Shown: positions 53,886-64,000 of the stretch, piece by piece
Layout of the letters: each line of letters begins with the position of its first letter
Position numbering within the stretch: the stretch's first letter is position 1
Source of the DNA: Garcia nutans
Lineage: Eukaryota; Streptophyta; Magnoliopsida; Malpighiales; Euphorbiaceae
Direction of reading: 5' to 3'
Assembly (NCBI GenBank): GCA_947685225.1
Contig: CANTUV010000008.1
Coordinates: 44,699,501-44,763,500, forward strand
Length of the DNA: 64,000 nt
Translations under genes and position numbers: made by a program
Notes under the pieces: generated by a model
What the model was told of the DNA's origin: nothing
What the model saw: the letters and a program-made list of their open reading frames with translations, nothing else
Database searches by the model: none

Positions 53886-54354
53886 TTACTCCCCTCCTCC
53901 AAAATGCGCTTGTCCTCAAGCGCAAAAGAGTTAATTAAAATTCCTGGATCAAATGGAACATCCGATGCTTCCTTTTCATCCTTCTTAAGCTGGTTCTCCC
54001 CTTTCCCTTTAATGAAAAGTATAAGGCTAGGCAATGTCTTGTTTCCAACTTTGGTCACAAAGATTGTTGCATCTTCTACATCTAGCTCCATGAACTTTGT
54101 CTCAACATAACTTGCATTCACTGCATCAAGCAAATCTGAACTTGTTTCTTTGGATGTGGTGGTATGATCTCTCTCATTTGTTGTTGTTGGTGGATGTTTA
54201 AAACCAGCCAGGGCAGTAGTAAGGGCCTCCAATTTTGAAATTAATTTATCATATCAAGCTCTCTTTGCAGCTTGTTCCTCAAGAACCAAGTTAATAATCC
54301 TATCAAGTGTTTGTTGGATGGAATCTCCCATGACTATTGGCTCTGATACCAATT
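53886..54354 (-). pseudogene. TRIM-like element internal region: truncated gag-like frame
   Basis: Read on - from ATG at 54330: MGDSIQQTLDRIINLVLEEQ, a stop, then a frame from 54232 (MEALTTALAGFKHPPTT...) ending SFALEDKRILEEGSNVTKC. The start looks like the N-terminal coiled coil of gypsy gag. The end, with ALEDK and a Gly-Ser-Asn-Val tail beside the purine tract, resembles the C-terminus of gypsy polyproteins. If so, the internal region is a deletion derivative keeping only the two ends of a larger polyprotein. The host protein for mobilisation would have to come from a related element. Confidence 0.5.
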
Positions 54355-54801
54355 TGTTACGGTCCCTGGTTATGGATCTAGTTATGGGTCTTTCGGTTAG
54401 AGGTTTAGGTCTAGAAAGGGAGGATGAAGAAGGGTTAACATTCTTTCTAACTATTTTTTACAGACTTAGAGAGAATCTGCAATCTCTTTAGATTCCTTAG
54501 AGAGAACCTAGATCTCTTGAGTTAAAGTACTCAAAGACTAATTAGGATTTTCAAGTTTTTTTCCATTGAAAATCAAATGGACTTAAATACACAATTACAG
54601 AAATAACTGTTCCTATAAACAAGGAAATAAACTACTTTAGTGGAGGTGAGCCTTCCACTATTTAGGGAAACAAAAGCATGAATAGAAATGGTTCCTAAAA
54701 TACTTCATTCATAACTTAAAAAGAGTAACTGAAATCTAAACTAACTAACTGAAATGGAAACTGACTGACAGTTTGGTTTGGGCTGCTAACATTTGGTAAC
54801 A
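54355..54801 (-). repeat. 5' LTR of the TRIM-like element
   Basis: Direct repeat of 53438-53885. The primer binding site lies just beside it at 54339-54351. Confidence 0.93.
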
Positions 54802-55598
54802 TATTTACTATAGAAAACAAAATTTTAAATTAATTACTAATGATAAAAATTAAAATTATTTATGAATTTTAATTAAAATTAATAGCAATTTTAATTTGAG
54901 AATATTTTGATCATTTTATTATTTTTGTAATCGTACCATAGAATTAAATTAAATAAAAATAACTTAATTATTCATAAAATACTATACTATTTATCTAAAA
55001 TGATAAATATTACTTACAGTACTATATCAAATAGTATTATACTATAATATATATTAATAAATTATATTGTCAACTATCTAAACAAAGTGTTAGGTGATAA
55101 TAATAGAGAATGAAATGGAGATACGTTATAATTTGTTGAATTATAAGATGCGATTCAAATCAAATGAATTTATCATAATCAGATTTTTTTAAATAATATG
55201 TCGCAATCATTTGCCAATTGAACTGTTAGCACTGTGCAAAAAAAGTTATTTCATCATTAACGATCTAACTGATTAAATATATGAAAAAACTGATTAAAAA
55301 ATAAACAGAGTTAGAAAGAAAAGATAACAAGATAATATAATCTAAAATAAAAATGTTTCAAGATTTGACAATAATGTATATTGGATGTTTGATTAATTAA
55401 ATTATAATTTATGCAGATATTAAGTTATTATAATATTTATTATTGGTTTATTTAGCATTTGTAATTCATTGCAAAAATAAAATTTCTGAGCACAAATATA
55501 TGTATATTTTCTACACCCTTTTGACATTTGGGTGCTGATTTAATAAAAATTGAAAAATCTATTTCGTGCAATTTTTACAGGTTATTCTGCTTAAAAGT

Positions 55599-56790
55599 AT
55601 GGAAAATTTGAATGGACCAGCAATGGCATCTAGCTGTGGACACAATACATTATTATTACCCCCAAGAAGCCCCATAATTCCCTTCAATACTTCATCATCA
55701 TGTGATTGCAACTCTGTTACTAAAGTAGAGGTGCACCATTATCGGGCCTTCTCCGACGGCAATTTATTATTAGAGCAACCATCTTGGCTTGATGAACTCC
55801 TCAGTGATCAGCCTGCAGTAGAGTCATTGTCGTCATTGTTTGTAGCTCATCGTCGATCTTCGAGAGATTCTGCTACGGTCTCATCATCATCAGGATCAGC
55901 ACCTTCTATATCATCTTCAAGGGATAATATTATTAGCTCTACAATATATTCTTCAAATGGTAAATGTGATAGTTCTACCAATACTAATGTATCCATGGCT
56001 GATTCCAGGGGCGCCAAACAGTATATATATTCTCCTCCATTTTTTATTTCTACTTTTTGTTATCTTTTGATACTTCAAAAACTAATAAGAAAAGATATGC
56101 TGTTGTTTGCGTCTTCCCAGCAAACATTTTCATTAACAATTCTGCAATTTATATGTTATATTCCAGTCCCTTGACGGCTTGACTGCTATAATATCCAGGC
56201 AATTTGCTAGAACTTCGCGTCTGAGGAAACTTCAGTATATAGCTGAACTAGAAAGAAGTGTTCAAATTTTGCAGGCAAGAATATGCGGACTTTGAAACTT
56301 TTCAATAGTCTCTCTGCTAAACATAAAAAAAACTTCTATTTTTTTGAGTAAATATTTCTTGGAAAGAGTTATTCATGTTTTGTGTTACGCAGGTAGAAGG
56401 ATCTGAAGTTTCAGCTGCTCTTCAATATTTACACCAGCAAGCTCTTGTACTAGGAATGGAAAACAGAGCATTGAAGCAGCGATTGGATAATTTATCTCGA
56501 GAACAACTCATAAAATACTGTAAGTAATTTCCAATCAAGCTTTCTATATAAACTATAAACTATGATGATTCTATTTGAACATGAACTTGGCGGATACAGT
56601 AGAGCAGGAAATGCTTGAGAGAGAGATTGCAAGGCTTAAAGTTTTATACTATCAACAACAGCAGAAACATCAACAGCAACATCCTAAACGAAAGCAACAG
56701 CAGAAGCATAAGCAAAAGCAGAAGAGTCCTTCGTATTACTCATTTAAAAATAGGGAAAATGAATTGCATTTGACAAATCTATCCACGTAG
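55599..56790 (+). CDS. bZIP transcription factor, At4g06598-like, four coding exons
   Basis: Exons 55599-56020, 56199-56274, 56393-56519 and 56600-56790 splice to 816 bp, 271 residues. The N-terminal half carries LLLPPRSPIIPF, the family motif EQPSWLDELLSD and a Ser-rich stretch. The basic region is GAKQQFARTSRLRKLQYIAE; the zipper has heptad Leu/Val at AEL, QIL, SEV, QYL, LVL, RAL and DNL, then LEQEMLEREIARLKVLY. The C-terminus is Gln/Lys-rich and ends NLST. The usual bZIP Asn is Lys here, as remembered for the family, and one conserved Arg is Thr, so DNA binding may be unusual. Family members are longer (about 370 residues from memory); the N-terminus here is shorter. Exon 2 ends at a GC donor (56275). 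Start 55599 is chosen over 55566 because the latter lies before the acceptor at 55580. Nuclear regulator; target genes cannot be inferred. Confidence 0.88.
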
Positions 56791-58300
56791 TACAAGGCAT
56801 AGTTAGAAAGACTTTGGTAAACATAAATATTTATATGTTCAAATTCTTTTTTGTTTTTTGTTTTGTAATTCATTCGGGAACCTAACAGGACCTTATTATT
56901 GTTAGATCCCTTTACCTCCTACTTTTCTTCTTGTTTTTCTCTTCTCTTGCCTGTTTGTTATGCCAAGCAAATGATCCGATTTCTATTGGTATTGCGTCTT
57001 GGAGAAAATAAACAATAAGAAAACTGGAATTTAAGGATTTTTAATGCATCCAAAATAATTAAAAAAAAAAACCTTTTATAGGTTGTACCAGATAACCAAT
57101 CAGGTAAAATAATAGCAAAAACTCTAATACATTTGTAGACATTACATTACCAAAGCATTACTACCAACTTCATAAAAAAAGAAAAAAAAAATATATATAT
57201 ATATATGCATATATATATGACCCATTTAGCTCAATGAACCACTGGTACCAAATATGCAGAAAATCAATATAAATTAAGTCAAAATTTTAATATGTTTTTT
57301 AACGTTCCCTCTTGATTCAAAGCTGTAGACATCAAATTGTCTTGTTAGAGTACCTTTCTCTAAAACCTTTAATTTTCATAGTTTAAATCACTTCTCCTCA
57401 ATGGTTATGCACATCTTACTAATCTCGAATTATTGAGGCACTTCTCATTAAAATTTGCCATTAATTACTTTGTAACACTTTTCTCCATTTCTTTTTAAAG
57501 AGAATCTTCTTCTCAAGCAGAATTTGCTTGCTCATCTTTTGCATATGTCCAAAGAAAAGCTATACACTACTTAGCTTTTGAATATTGAAATGCTGGTTTA
57601 AAAGAAAAAAAAAATGTCATTCAATGTTTCACAATCTATAACAATACCAAAAGTAATTTACAATAATCCCACCAAATATCATGTCTTTTCTCCTCCACCA
57701 ACACCTGAATTTTGAAATATTTGACTTATGTCACACTCTATTTTCAGAAGTGTGATGGTTCTAAGACCCAAGAAAGCTTAAGGCCACTAGATATCATGTA
57801 GAACTCAACTAAACCAATACAATCATACATATTGTTTATTTTGATTAATTGCTCTAGTGGATTAAAACTCCATTTAATAAATTTTATTAATTACTCATAG
57901 TCTTACAATATATTTTTACACATTACTTTGATGTTATATATATTATACACATATATCATATTATTTACATTATAGTATACCTCCACATTCTACTAAACCA
58001 CTTATAAGAGTACTACGGAGCAACTAGAATATAGTACAAACTTAATACTTTAAATGCATATATCATTTATAGGCTAATTACATTATTCTCAAACTTTTTA
58101 TTAGAAGAAAGAAATCAAAAAGCTGATTGACCTGGATCACCTCTACCTGAAACCACAGACGCTTGGGTGAGTCGTCAACTGAATAAAATTATAGCGCCTT
58201 GAAGGTAAGATATGCAACAAAAATATTTCAAAGTTCAAAAATAATAATAACACAAGGTGGCTATACAACAAAATACATTAATAAAATTTAATACACAAGA
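56791..58300. other. intergenic DNA downstream of the bZIP gene
   Basis: Contains the probable bZIP 3'-UTR (to about 57000) and AT-rich DNA. A (TA)n run lies at 57190-57218. No ORF, RNA gene or repeat end is recognised. Confidence 0.5.
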
Positions 58301-58329
58301 AGGATCTACAATAACTGTACCAATATCAC

Positions 58330-59111
58330 AGATAAATACATAACAATAGTGTGAGCGGAAATTTTCGTCCCTACTCCCATGTGGAATGATTCTTGCGACT
58401 TTGGCACTGTTAGGCTCAGGACCTTAGAGAACACGAGCCTAAATTCAGAAAAAAATAGAGTCGCCACCCGAACGGGCCGAGAAAAAGAAAGGGGTGGATG
58501 ACTCAATTCCTAAGAAATTTTTTACCCTTTATTGGGTTCAAAAAGTTGGATAAGTATGGGGAAGATGAGAAATGACCCATCACTCTCATAACGTCCGGTT
58601 CATTGGAACCGACCTCATTTTCAAGTCTTAATATTATAAAATTTTTAATTATTATGATATAATTCATACTACATACAATAATTAAAACAAAAGCATCATT
58701 GTATTAAAATCAAAGTAATTTTCAAATAAAATAAATAAATGAACACCCATCCGAGGATGAAAACATGTTATTACATCGTCCAATATATAAAAGAAGACAA
58801 ACATAGCAATTCGCAGGCCAAAGCCTGCGGTGAATTGTTGAGCAACAAATTCACCGCAGGCAATTGCTTGCCGCATAGACGCGCTGCAGTGGTGCCGCGC
58901 GTCGTTCGCAAATTCGTCCGTCCAATTTTTTTATTTATTATTTGATTTTATTATTAAAATAAATATTATATTTAAAATAAATATTTATAATTTCTTCTTT
59001 TTTCTTTTAATATTTTAAATAATAAATATTATATTAAAATAAATTATAAAAATTATTTCGGACTATTTTAAAATATTAGACTGAACTTAGTAAAAAATTA
59101 AGGGTCTACAG
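58330..59111 (-). repeat. LTR of a Tat/Ogre-like gypsy element (right border firm, left approximate)
   Basis: Read on - it begins TGTAGACCCTTAATTT at 59111, preceded by a purine-rich gcaggaggtaaac, which suits a 3' LTR with its polypurine tract. Inside are ggcgactctatttttttctg and gaatttaggctcgtgttctc (read on -, around 58430-58470), words typical of the R-U5 part of such LTRs. A GC-rich inverted pair (gcaattcgcaggc...gcctgcggtgaatt and aattcaccgcaggcaattgc) lies at 58806-58868. The left end near 58330 is a guess from tgtgagcgg. Confidence 0.55.
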
Positions 59112-59179
59112 TTTACCTCCTGCTTGAACGATCTGAGACTTCAGTAGAAGAGAGTGAAAAGCAACATGATTTTGAGCAA

Positions 59180-59700
59180 ATTTGGATGAGGATGGGTTCT
59201 CGACCCAAGATTAAAAATGGTTGAGTTCTAGACCCCGTGGTGAGTTCTAGACTCAAGAATAATTTGGGTTTTAGACCCGAGGGTGATTTCTGGACTCAAA
59301 AAATAATTTGAGTTCTGAACCTGAAATGAGTTTTGAACTAAAAAATAATTTGAGTTCTGGACTAAAAAATAATTTAGATTCTGGACCCGGGACTGAGTAC
59401 TTGAACATAAGACTGAATTTTGGGTTCTCGACCCAAAACTGGATTTTGAACTGATTTTGGATAAGGATGGATTCTCGACCCAAAACTGAATTTTGGATTC
59501 TCAAGCCGAAATTGGATTTGGATTCTCGATCCAAGACTGAATTTTGGGTTCTCAACCCGAAACTGATTTTTTAGTTTCTTGACCCTAAGCTGAATTTCGG
59601 ATTCTCGACCAGAAATTAGATTTTGGTTGCTCGACCCGAAATTGAATTTTGAATGCTAGACCCAAAACTGAATTTGGATTCTCGACCCGAAATTGGATTT
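59180..59700. repeat. degenerate tandem repeats, ggattctcgacccgaaactg-type
   Basis: Twenty or so imperfect units of 20-40 bp with the core (g)gattctcgacccaaaactga, or gagttctggactaaaaaata in the left part. Not coding: frames across it are simple products of the repeat. Confidence 0.85.
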
Positions 59701-59759
59701 GACTGACCTTCTATCATTTGAGAATTTTGGCTTTCTTCTAGCCGGTTATTCCATTCTTC

Positions 59760-60150
59760 AATAGATTATGGGCCTTCACCCTCAAAATGGATCTTCATCC
59801 TTGGACCTTGGATCTTCATCCTTGGCATCGGGTCTTGACCCTTCAAAGTAGATCATTATCATTGGAGATCGGGTCTTCACCCTTCAAAGTGGATCTTCAT
59901 CCTTGAAGATTGGGTTTTCACCCTTCAATGTGGATCTTCATCCTTGGAGATCGAGTCTTCACCCTTGAAATTGGATCTTCATCCTCTACATCGGGTCTTC
60001 ACCCTTCAAAACAGATCTTCATCCTTTAGACTTCGGGTCTTCACCCTTAAAAATGGATCTTCATCCTTGGAGATCGGGTCTTCACCCTTTAAACTGTATC
60101 TTCATACTTGGAGATCGGATCTTCATCCTTTGGACTTTTGTCCTATATTG
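59760..60150. repeat. degenerate tandem repeats, ggatcttcatccttgga-type
   Basis: About ten units of 40-45 bp alternating ggatcttcatccttggagat and cgggtcttcacccttcaaa. A second, different array adjacent to the first, between the LTR and the internal region of the Tat/Ogre-like element. Such arrays beside the LTR are common in these elements. Confidence 0.88.
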
Positions 60151-62390
60151 GCTTCAGCTCTTCTAACTGGATTGATCTTTTGTCTTTCGTATCTTCATTT
60201 CTTCTAGGGTTCTTATGTTCTTTTTATTCTTCTTTTTGCAAAAAATTCAGCTATTTTTAGCTGGCTCTTTATATCTTCTCCTTGCCCCCTGTATGGCAAA
60301 ATATTAAAAGTAAGTTCAAAAATATTTTGTATACGCATAAACTCAAAAATTGAAAACAGAAAGTTTTCCCCCTTGTGTAGGCTCAAACCAATGATTTTTG
60401 TCCATGTAGGCTCTGATTGATGTTTGTGTTGTCTAGTTTCTCGCACAAGCATGCATTTCTTCTTTCTTTTGCAAAATGACTTGATCTTTCTCAAGCAATG
60501 GGCCTTTTGTGCCCCCTGACTCCATATCCACTTCATCTTTGCTTCATAGAGTATCTATTGTTTACTTTGACAAAGAGTAGGAACACAAGACAAAAATGTA
60601 GTGTGATATGCTTAAGTATGCATGATATGCATGGGTGATACTTACAGTGGTTCTATTGACTTACAGACTAAGGTGATCAGCTGAAGTGCTCTCATTAGTT
60701 CCTTCCAGATGCTCGTTCAGGTCTTTCATTGGAATGACAGAAAGCTTCACATTTATGACTTTTATCTTCAAGATGTTGAAAATATGAGTGGTGGAGGCCC
60801 AAGCAGCAGAGATACATCCATTTCAAATTAGGATTCAACATGCCAATTGGTAGCTTCTTCATAACCTTGCCAATAATCATTTACTTTGCCCAATGTGTCC
60901 TTCGAGTTTTGACAATGCAACATTCTTCGCTTAACTTGAAGGTTTATGCAATAAGAAAGCGATTTTTTAAATTTAATTATTTTTTTAAATTTTTAAATCA
61001 AATGTTGACTTTGTCAAATCAATATCATTGTACCTTAGGACTCAATTTTTCAAATTAACATATCTATAACATGACAACCCTGGTTACCGTACTAAACTCG
61101 GGAATCAATTCCATTTAAGCAAGGACTGTTGCACTTCAGATAGGCATATACATATTACTTAGCCAAAGATCTCATTGAGTTTGAATATTATCTATCTCAT
61201 ATGCATATTTATTCAAACTATCTCCACTAATAGACTCTACCTATCAAGAGAGATCAACAGGTCTTTAATAGGCTTAAAACGAGGTCTATAAGGGACATGG
61301 TTTAAGTGATGGTCATTTTGAGATTGGAGCTGATGTGACACTACTGACAAGCCTTCATGCTAAAATCTTCTGTTTGAGCCATAGGCAGTTGGGAGCAATC
61401 CTGCTATAATCCAATTTCCTTCTATCTCCTCGGAAGAAATATAGAATCGATTAAAACGATATTCATATTTTCCTTTTGCGTTTGCACGAACTCATGACTA
61501 ATTTTTTTTTATCATTTTTTTCTTCTTTTTTTATTCTTTTTTTTCTTCTTCTTTTTCTTCTTATATTTTTTCTTTTTTTTTGTTGTTTTTTTTTTCTTTT
61601 TAGGTCCAACTCTAAGAAAATTATTTTGCCTGCACCATTCTATGCTTTTGACTATGGGTGAGTGGAGTAGAGTGAGTTTGCTTCAACAAGGATAAATCAT
61701 TTATTACCCTGATGTCATCTTAATAAATTGGAGATATTAATCTAGTATAAGGTGAACTTCAACTACCCTTATGGTCTTGAGAACTTCAACTATCCTTATG
61801 GTCTTGACTATGTGTTCCTTTCTTTGATCTTCTTTCCTCTTCATCTTAGTGATTATTAGATTTTTCATAAGAGTCACAAGAAACTTAGGGTGGGTTATTG
61901 GGTTTGTAAGCCAATGAAAAGTAAGCTAAAATTTATGAAGGCTCAAAGGGACAACTAGGGATTAATATTTAATTGGGTGGATACTAGTCGTTGGCTAACC
62001 AAATAATGCCTAGATCATTTCTCCCTTAAATAAGCAGAGTTTAATTTCGCCTTGAAAGTCCGTCAAAGCATGTTCTAAGACTGACTAGGACTTAGGCACT
62101 CATAATTATGCAAGAGCCCTCTCTAAATAAGCATACACAACTCAACTATATAGAATAATTCCCTCATTTAGTAAAGTCATTCAAATCATGATGTATAGGT
62201 ACACTAATTTATAAATATCAAGCTAGATTCATCATTAGTTGAGAACCAAAATGAACAAAGACCAACAAAATTTTTGATGAAAGTAATTTATTCAAATAAT
62301 CTTAATTTTAAAGACATAATTGTTCCTAATAAGTACTAAAGAAAGCAAAATAAAATGAGCAACACTTCAAGCTAATGGAGGTTTATTGCA
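60151..62390 (-). other. non-coding internal region of the Tat/Ogre-like element
   Basis: No RT, integrase or protease is recognisable, although this is where pol should lie between gag (right) and the 3' LTR (left). Open stretches at 60213-60536 and 60695-60880 on - have no domain that I recognise. A 30-bp duplication (gaacttcaactacccttatgg) lies at 61749-61805. A T/C-only tract is at 61500-61600. Confidence 0.45.
61500..61603. repeat. polypyrimidine tract
   Basis: About 100 bp of almost only T with some C (ttcttcttctttttcttctt). Open frames across it are artefacts. Confidence 0.85.
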
Positions 62391-63894
62391 TAAAATTTTC
62401 TCCTTATTCCACATCTTCAATACTCCCATCTTGAAAGGAGGATAAGACATAATCTTTCTCAAATTCTCCTCCTACCATGAAAGTTGCTTGTGGAGATACT
62501 CTTCCAAGTTTAGGCAAAGGATTGCTCTTGGTATTGGGATTATCAGGCTCAGGCAACTTTCCACCGTCAATTAGATCTTGGATCTCGTGCCTTAAATGAG
62601 CACATTTATCTATCTCATGCCCTTGTATTTGATAAAATTGATAGAAGGCCTTGGCATCGAAGTTTGATGCAGAGGATCATGCAGTCATCGAGTAGCCAAC
62701 GGTTGTACCAACCCTTTTTTTTGCAGTTTGTTGAAAATCCAAGACAGCGGCTTTCCCAATTCTAAAAATTGCCTTCTACTTCCTTAACCAGTTGCATTAG
62801 CATCGGCTTCCTTTTGTGTACTTTGATTGCCAGGCTGATAATTTTATTTTGCAGAAAAATGGTTCTTCTCTCTTTCCCACTCTTCTATTTGCAATCCATC
62901 TTGGAGAAGATCTTTGAAGTCCCTTATAATGGTGTGAGACAGTCTTTCATGGAGATTGGGCAGGACGCCTCTGACTATCATTTTGATTTGATCTGACTCA
63001 TCAGGCCTCCTTTTGAGTAATGCAGCCTTATTCCTCTACCTCTTCACATAGTCCACAAAAGTTCTGATTTAGTCTTTGCCTAATGGTTTCCACATCCATC
63101 AAGGTAACTTTCAGCTCGACTCTATACCCGTACTGTTGAATGAAGGCTTTGTACAACATATCCCAATCTTTTTGGGTACTTTCTTCCAGGGTATTGAATC
63201 AATTTTGCACAATAGGATCCAACGAGAGCATGAAATACCTCAGAGTTGAGCCTTAGTAGCTCTAACAAATTGCATGGCAGTGATGTAGTGCTTGACATGC
63301 AAGTGAGGATTTCCTATACCATTGTACCTAGTAAAGGAAGGCATCTTGAACTTGTAAGGGACCTCCTCATCTTGTTCGAACAACTTGTCGACCTCCGGCA
63401 TTTCTACAATTTTTAGCTTCTTCTTGAATTTCTTCTCTAAATCAGTGATCATCTTTTCCACATCAGATGTTTTGGTCTTTTTCGCAGTTGCTCTTTCCAC
63501 AACCTTTGGCTCTTTCTTCTTATCTTAAGGATCTTGAAAGTATTGAGCCCAGTCGTCATTGTCATCAACGACTACTTTATCATCATCAAAAGCTATTTCA
63601 CAAACCTTAGCCTTCCTTTTGTCCTTTGGCTTCTTGGTGCTAATAGATGCCTCGGCAGTGTTTCCCAAAAGTGCAAGCAATTGGTTCTTCATAGTCTCAG
63701 CCAGGAACTCCTTTAGTTATTCCATCTTAGCATTGAGGGTATTGTCCACCATTCTTTGAATTTGTTCGGGATCCATTGTTCTTGGCGAGAAGGTAATTGA
63801 GTCGCTGCTGGATTCTATGTCACTGGCGTAGGTGGGGTTGTCATATTTTCTTGAACTGCTGTACTCCAGGTCTGTGAGCCAGAAAGGATCAATG
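62391..63894 (-). pseudogene. Tat/Ogre-like gypsy gag
   Basis: Read on -: a leader LEYSSSRKYDNPTY, then MDPEQIQRMVDNTLNAKMEK-like helices (63717-63780), an acidic/Lys linker, and the capsid FKMPSFTRYNGIGNPHLHVK and HYITAMQFVRATKAQL (63240-63345). After frameshifts, DESDQIKMIVRGVLPNLHER (62940-63000), LGKPLSWIFNKLQKKGLVQP (62695-62760) and a GHEI-KC-LRHEIQDLID-like end near 62590. This order matches gag of Tat/Ogre gypsy elements, whose YDGTGNPHIHLKHY motif is characteristic. Stops at 63714, 63524 and 63238 and several shifts disable it. Its 5' side is cut by the LTR starting at 63895. Confidence 0.8.
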
Positions 63895-64000
63895 TGTAAC
63901 ATCCTAAAAATTTTAAAATTTTCTAATTTTTAGAAAAATTGGATAAAATAAATTATAATTTAAAAGAATAAATTAAATTAATGGTTTTAAATGAAAAATG
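63895..64000 (+). repeat. start of a Tekay-type LTR, cut by the window edge
   Basis: TGTAACATCCTAAAAATT onwards follows, base for base with few changes, the reverse complement of 34732-34630, the 5' end of the chromovirus LTRs read on -. It is therefore a further copy in + orientation. Its left flank CAATG (63890-63894) is the expected TSD; the partner lies outside the window. Confidence 0.85.

Larger units (their letters stand above)
53438..54801 (-). mobile_element. TRIM-like short LTR retroelement, 1364 bp
   Basis: Two direct LTRs (53438-53885, 448 bp; 54355-54801, 447 bp) differ at only a few positions; both begin tgttacggtccctgg and end ttggtaaca. Flanking 5-bp duplication TATTG (53433-53437) against TATTT (54802-54806), one mismatch. 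On -, the primer site tggtatcagagcc (54339-54351) follows the right LTR and a purine tract ggaggaggggagta borders the left LTR. The internal region is only 469 bp and lacks protease, RT and integrase, so it is non-autonomous. Confidence 0.93.
52703..55089. mobile_element. Harbinger/Tourist-like TIR element (about 1.0 kb) with TRIM insert
   Basis: Ends cactgtgtttggacgatggt (52703) and, inverted, cactttgtttagatagttga (from 55089) form imperfect terminal inverted repeats, flanked by TTA on both sides (52700-52702 and 55090-55092). The tgtttgg core and TTA duplication fit PIF/Harbinger-derived MITEs. Once the LTR element at 53438-54801 is set aside about 1020 bp remain, AT-rich and non-coding. 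Confidence 0.65.

Noticed and set aside
55566..55598. Upstream ATG for the bZIP gene at 55566
   Set aside because: It precedes the acceptor at 55579-55580 and would lie in intron; ATG at 55599 matches the family start better.
61476..61661. Phe/Leu-rich open frame
   Set aside because: Encoded by a polypyrimidine tract.
1..64000. tRNA, rRNA, snoRNA or miRNA genes
   Set aside because: No tRNA A/B boxes, rRNA stretches or convincing miRNA precursor seen; the 2958-3330 hairpin is a repeat, far too perfect and long for a conserved miRNA.

Overview
The window is nuclear DNA of a flowering plant, most likely a eudicot. It is very AT-rich and has spliceosomal introns. It carries LTR retrotransposons of both the Ty1/copia and Ty3/gypsy superfamilies, MULE, CACTA and Harbinger-type DNA elements, and one ordinary plant gene, an At4g06598-like bZIP. 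I cannot name the species. Nothing points to bacterial, organellar or viral DNA. Almost all of it is repeat-derived: I find one intact-looking host gene and one host-gene exon fragment.

Layout. 1-2950: patchwork of broken retrotransposons (an Athila-like gag/protease piece, a gypsy LTR end and gag scrap, a copia RT/RNase H piece). 2958-3330: a 373-bp palindrome, with a half copy at 5133-5323 on the far side of a truncated LTR. 5330-about 9500: a copia element with all domains but many stops. 10288-13288: a 3-kb solo LTR. 13289-15.9k: AT-rich sequence without genes.

16.2k-47.7k is best read as one decayed Mutator-like element (MULE) that has been bombarded by later insertions. It carries a DUF1985/Ulp1-type cysteine-protease gene on + (16182-23686). 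A MULE transposase is split over five pieces on - (46440 down to about 25020). The two genes converge. The insertions can be delimited by target-site duplications (TSDs): a solo LTR at 20490-23229 (CTTCG), a CACTA element at 25883-27685 (GTG/GTA), a solo LTR at 28128-30932 (TTATA), and a short solo LTR at 31757-46006 (TTAAT). That short LTR is itself split by a complete 13.8-kb Tekay/Del-type chromovirus at 31805-45573 (TCTGA), whose integrase gene is split by yet another solo LTR at 36024-39031 (GTGAC). The MULE and Ulp1 reading frames resume across several of these insertions once the insert and one TSD copy are disregarded, which is strong evidence for the order of events. An AT-rich repeat with a GTATATG/CATATAC core occurs in introns of both MULE genes, between their 3' ends, and as a dimeric tandem array upstream of the transposase.

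47.7k-52.3k: intergenic DNA with a GC-rich hAT-like MITE, a 607-bp Tourist-like MITE, and exon 1 of a frameshifted NC/LEAD-domain gene. 52703-55089: a Harbinger-like TIR element carrying a 1.36-kb TRIM-like LTR element. 55599-56790: four coding exons of a bZIP gene with a GC-AG intron. 56.8k-58.3k: no gene seen. 58.3k-63894: a decayed Tat/Ogre-like gypsy element on - (LTR, tandem-repeat zone, gag). 63895-64000: the first 106 bp of another Tekay-type LTR, cut by the window edge.

The genes do not form a pathway. The biology here is transposon nesting, gene capture by a MULE, and LTR-LTR recombination (five solo LTRs of one broad family against one full element). I see no sign of a new defence or metabolic system; the MULE/Ulp1 composite with its own satellite-like repeat is the most interesting object.
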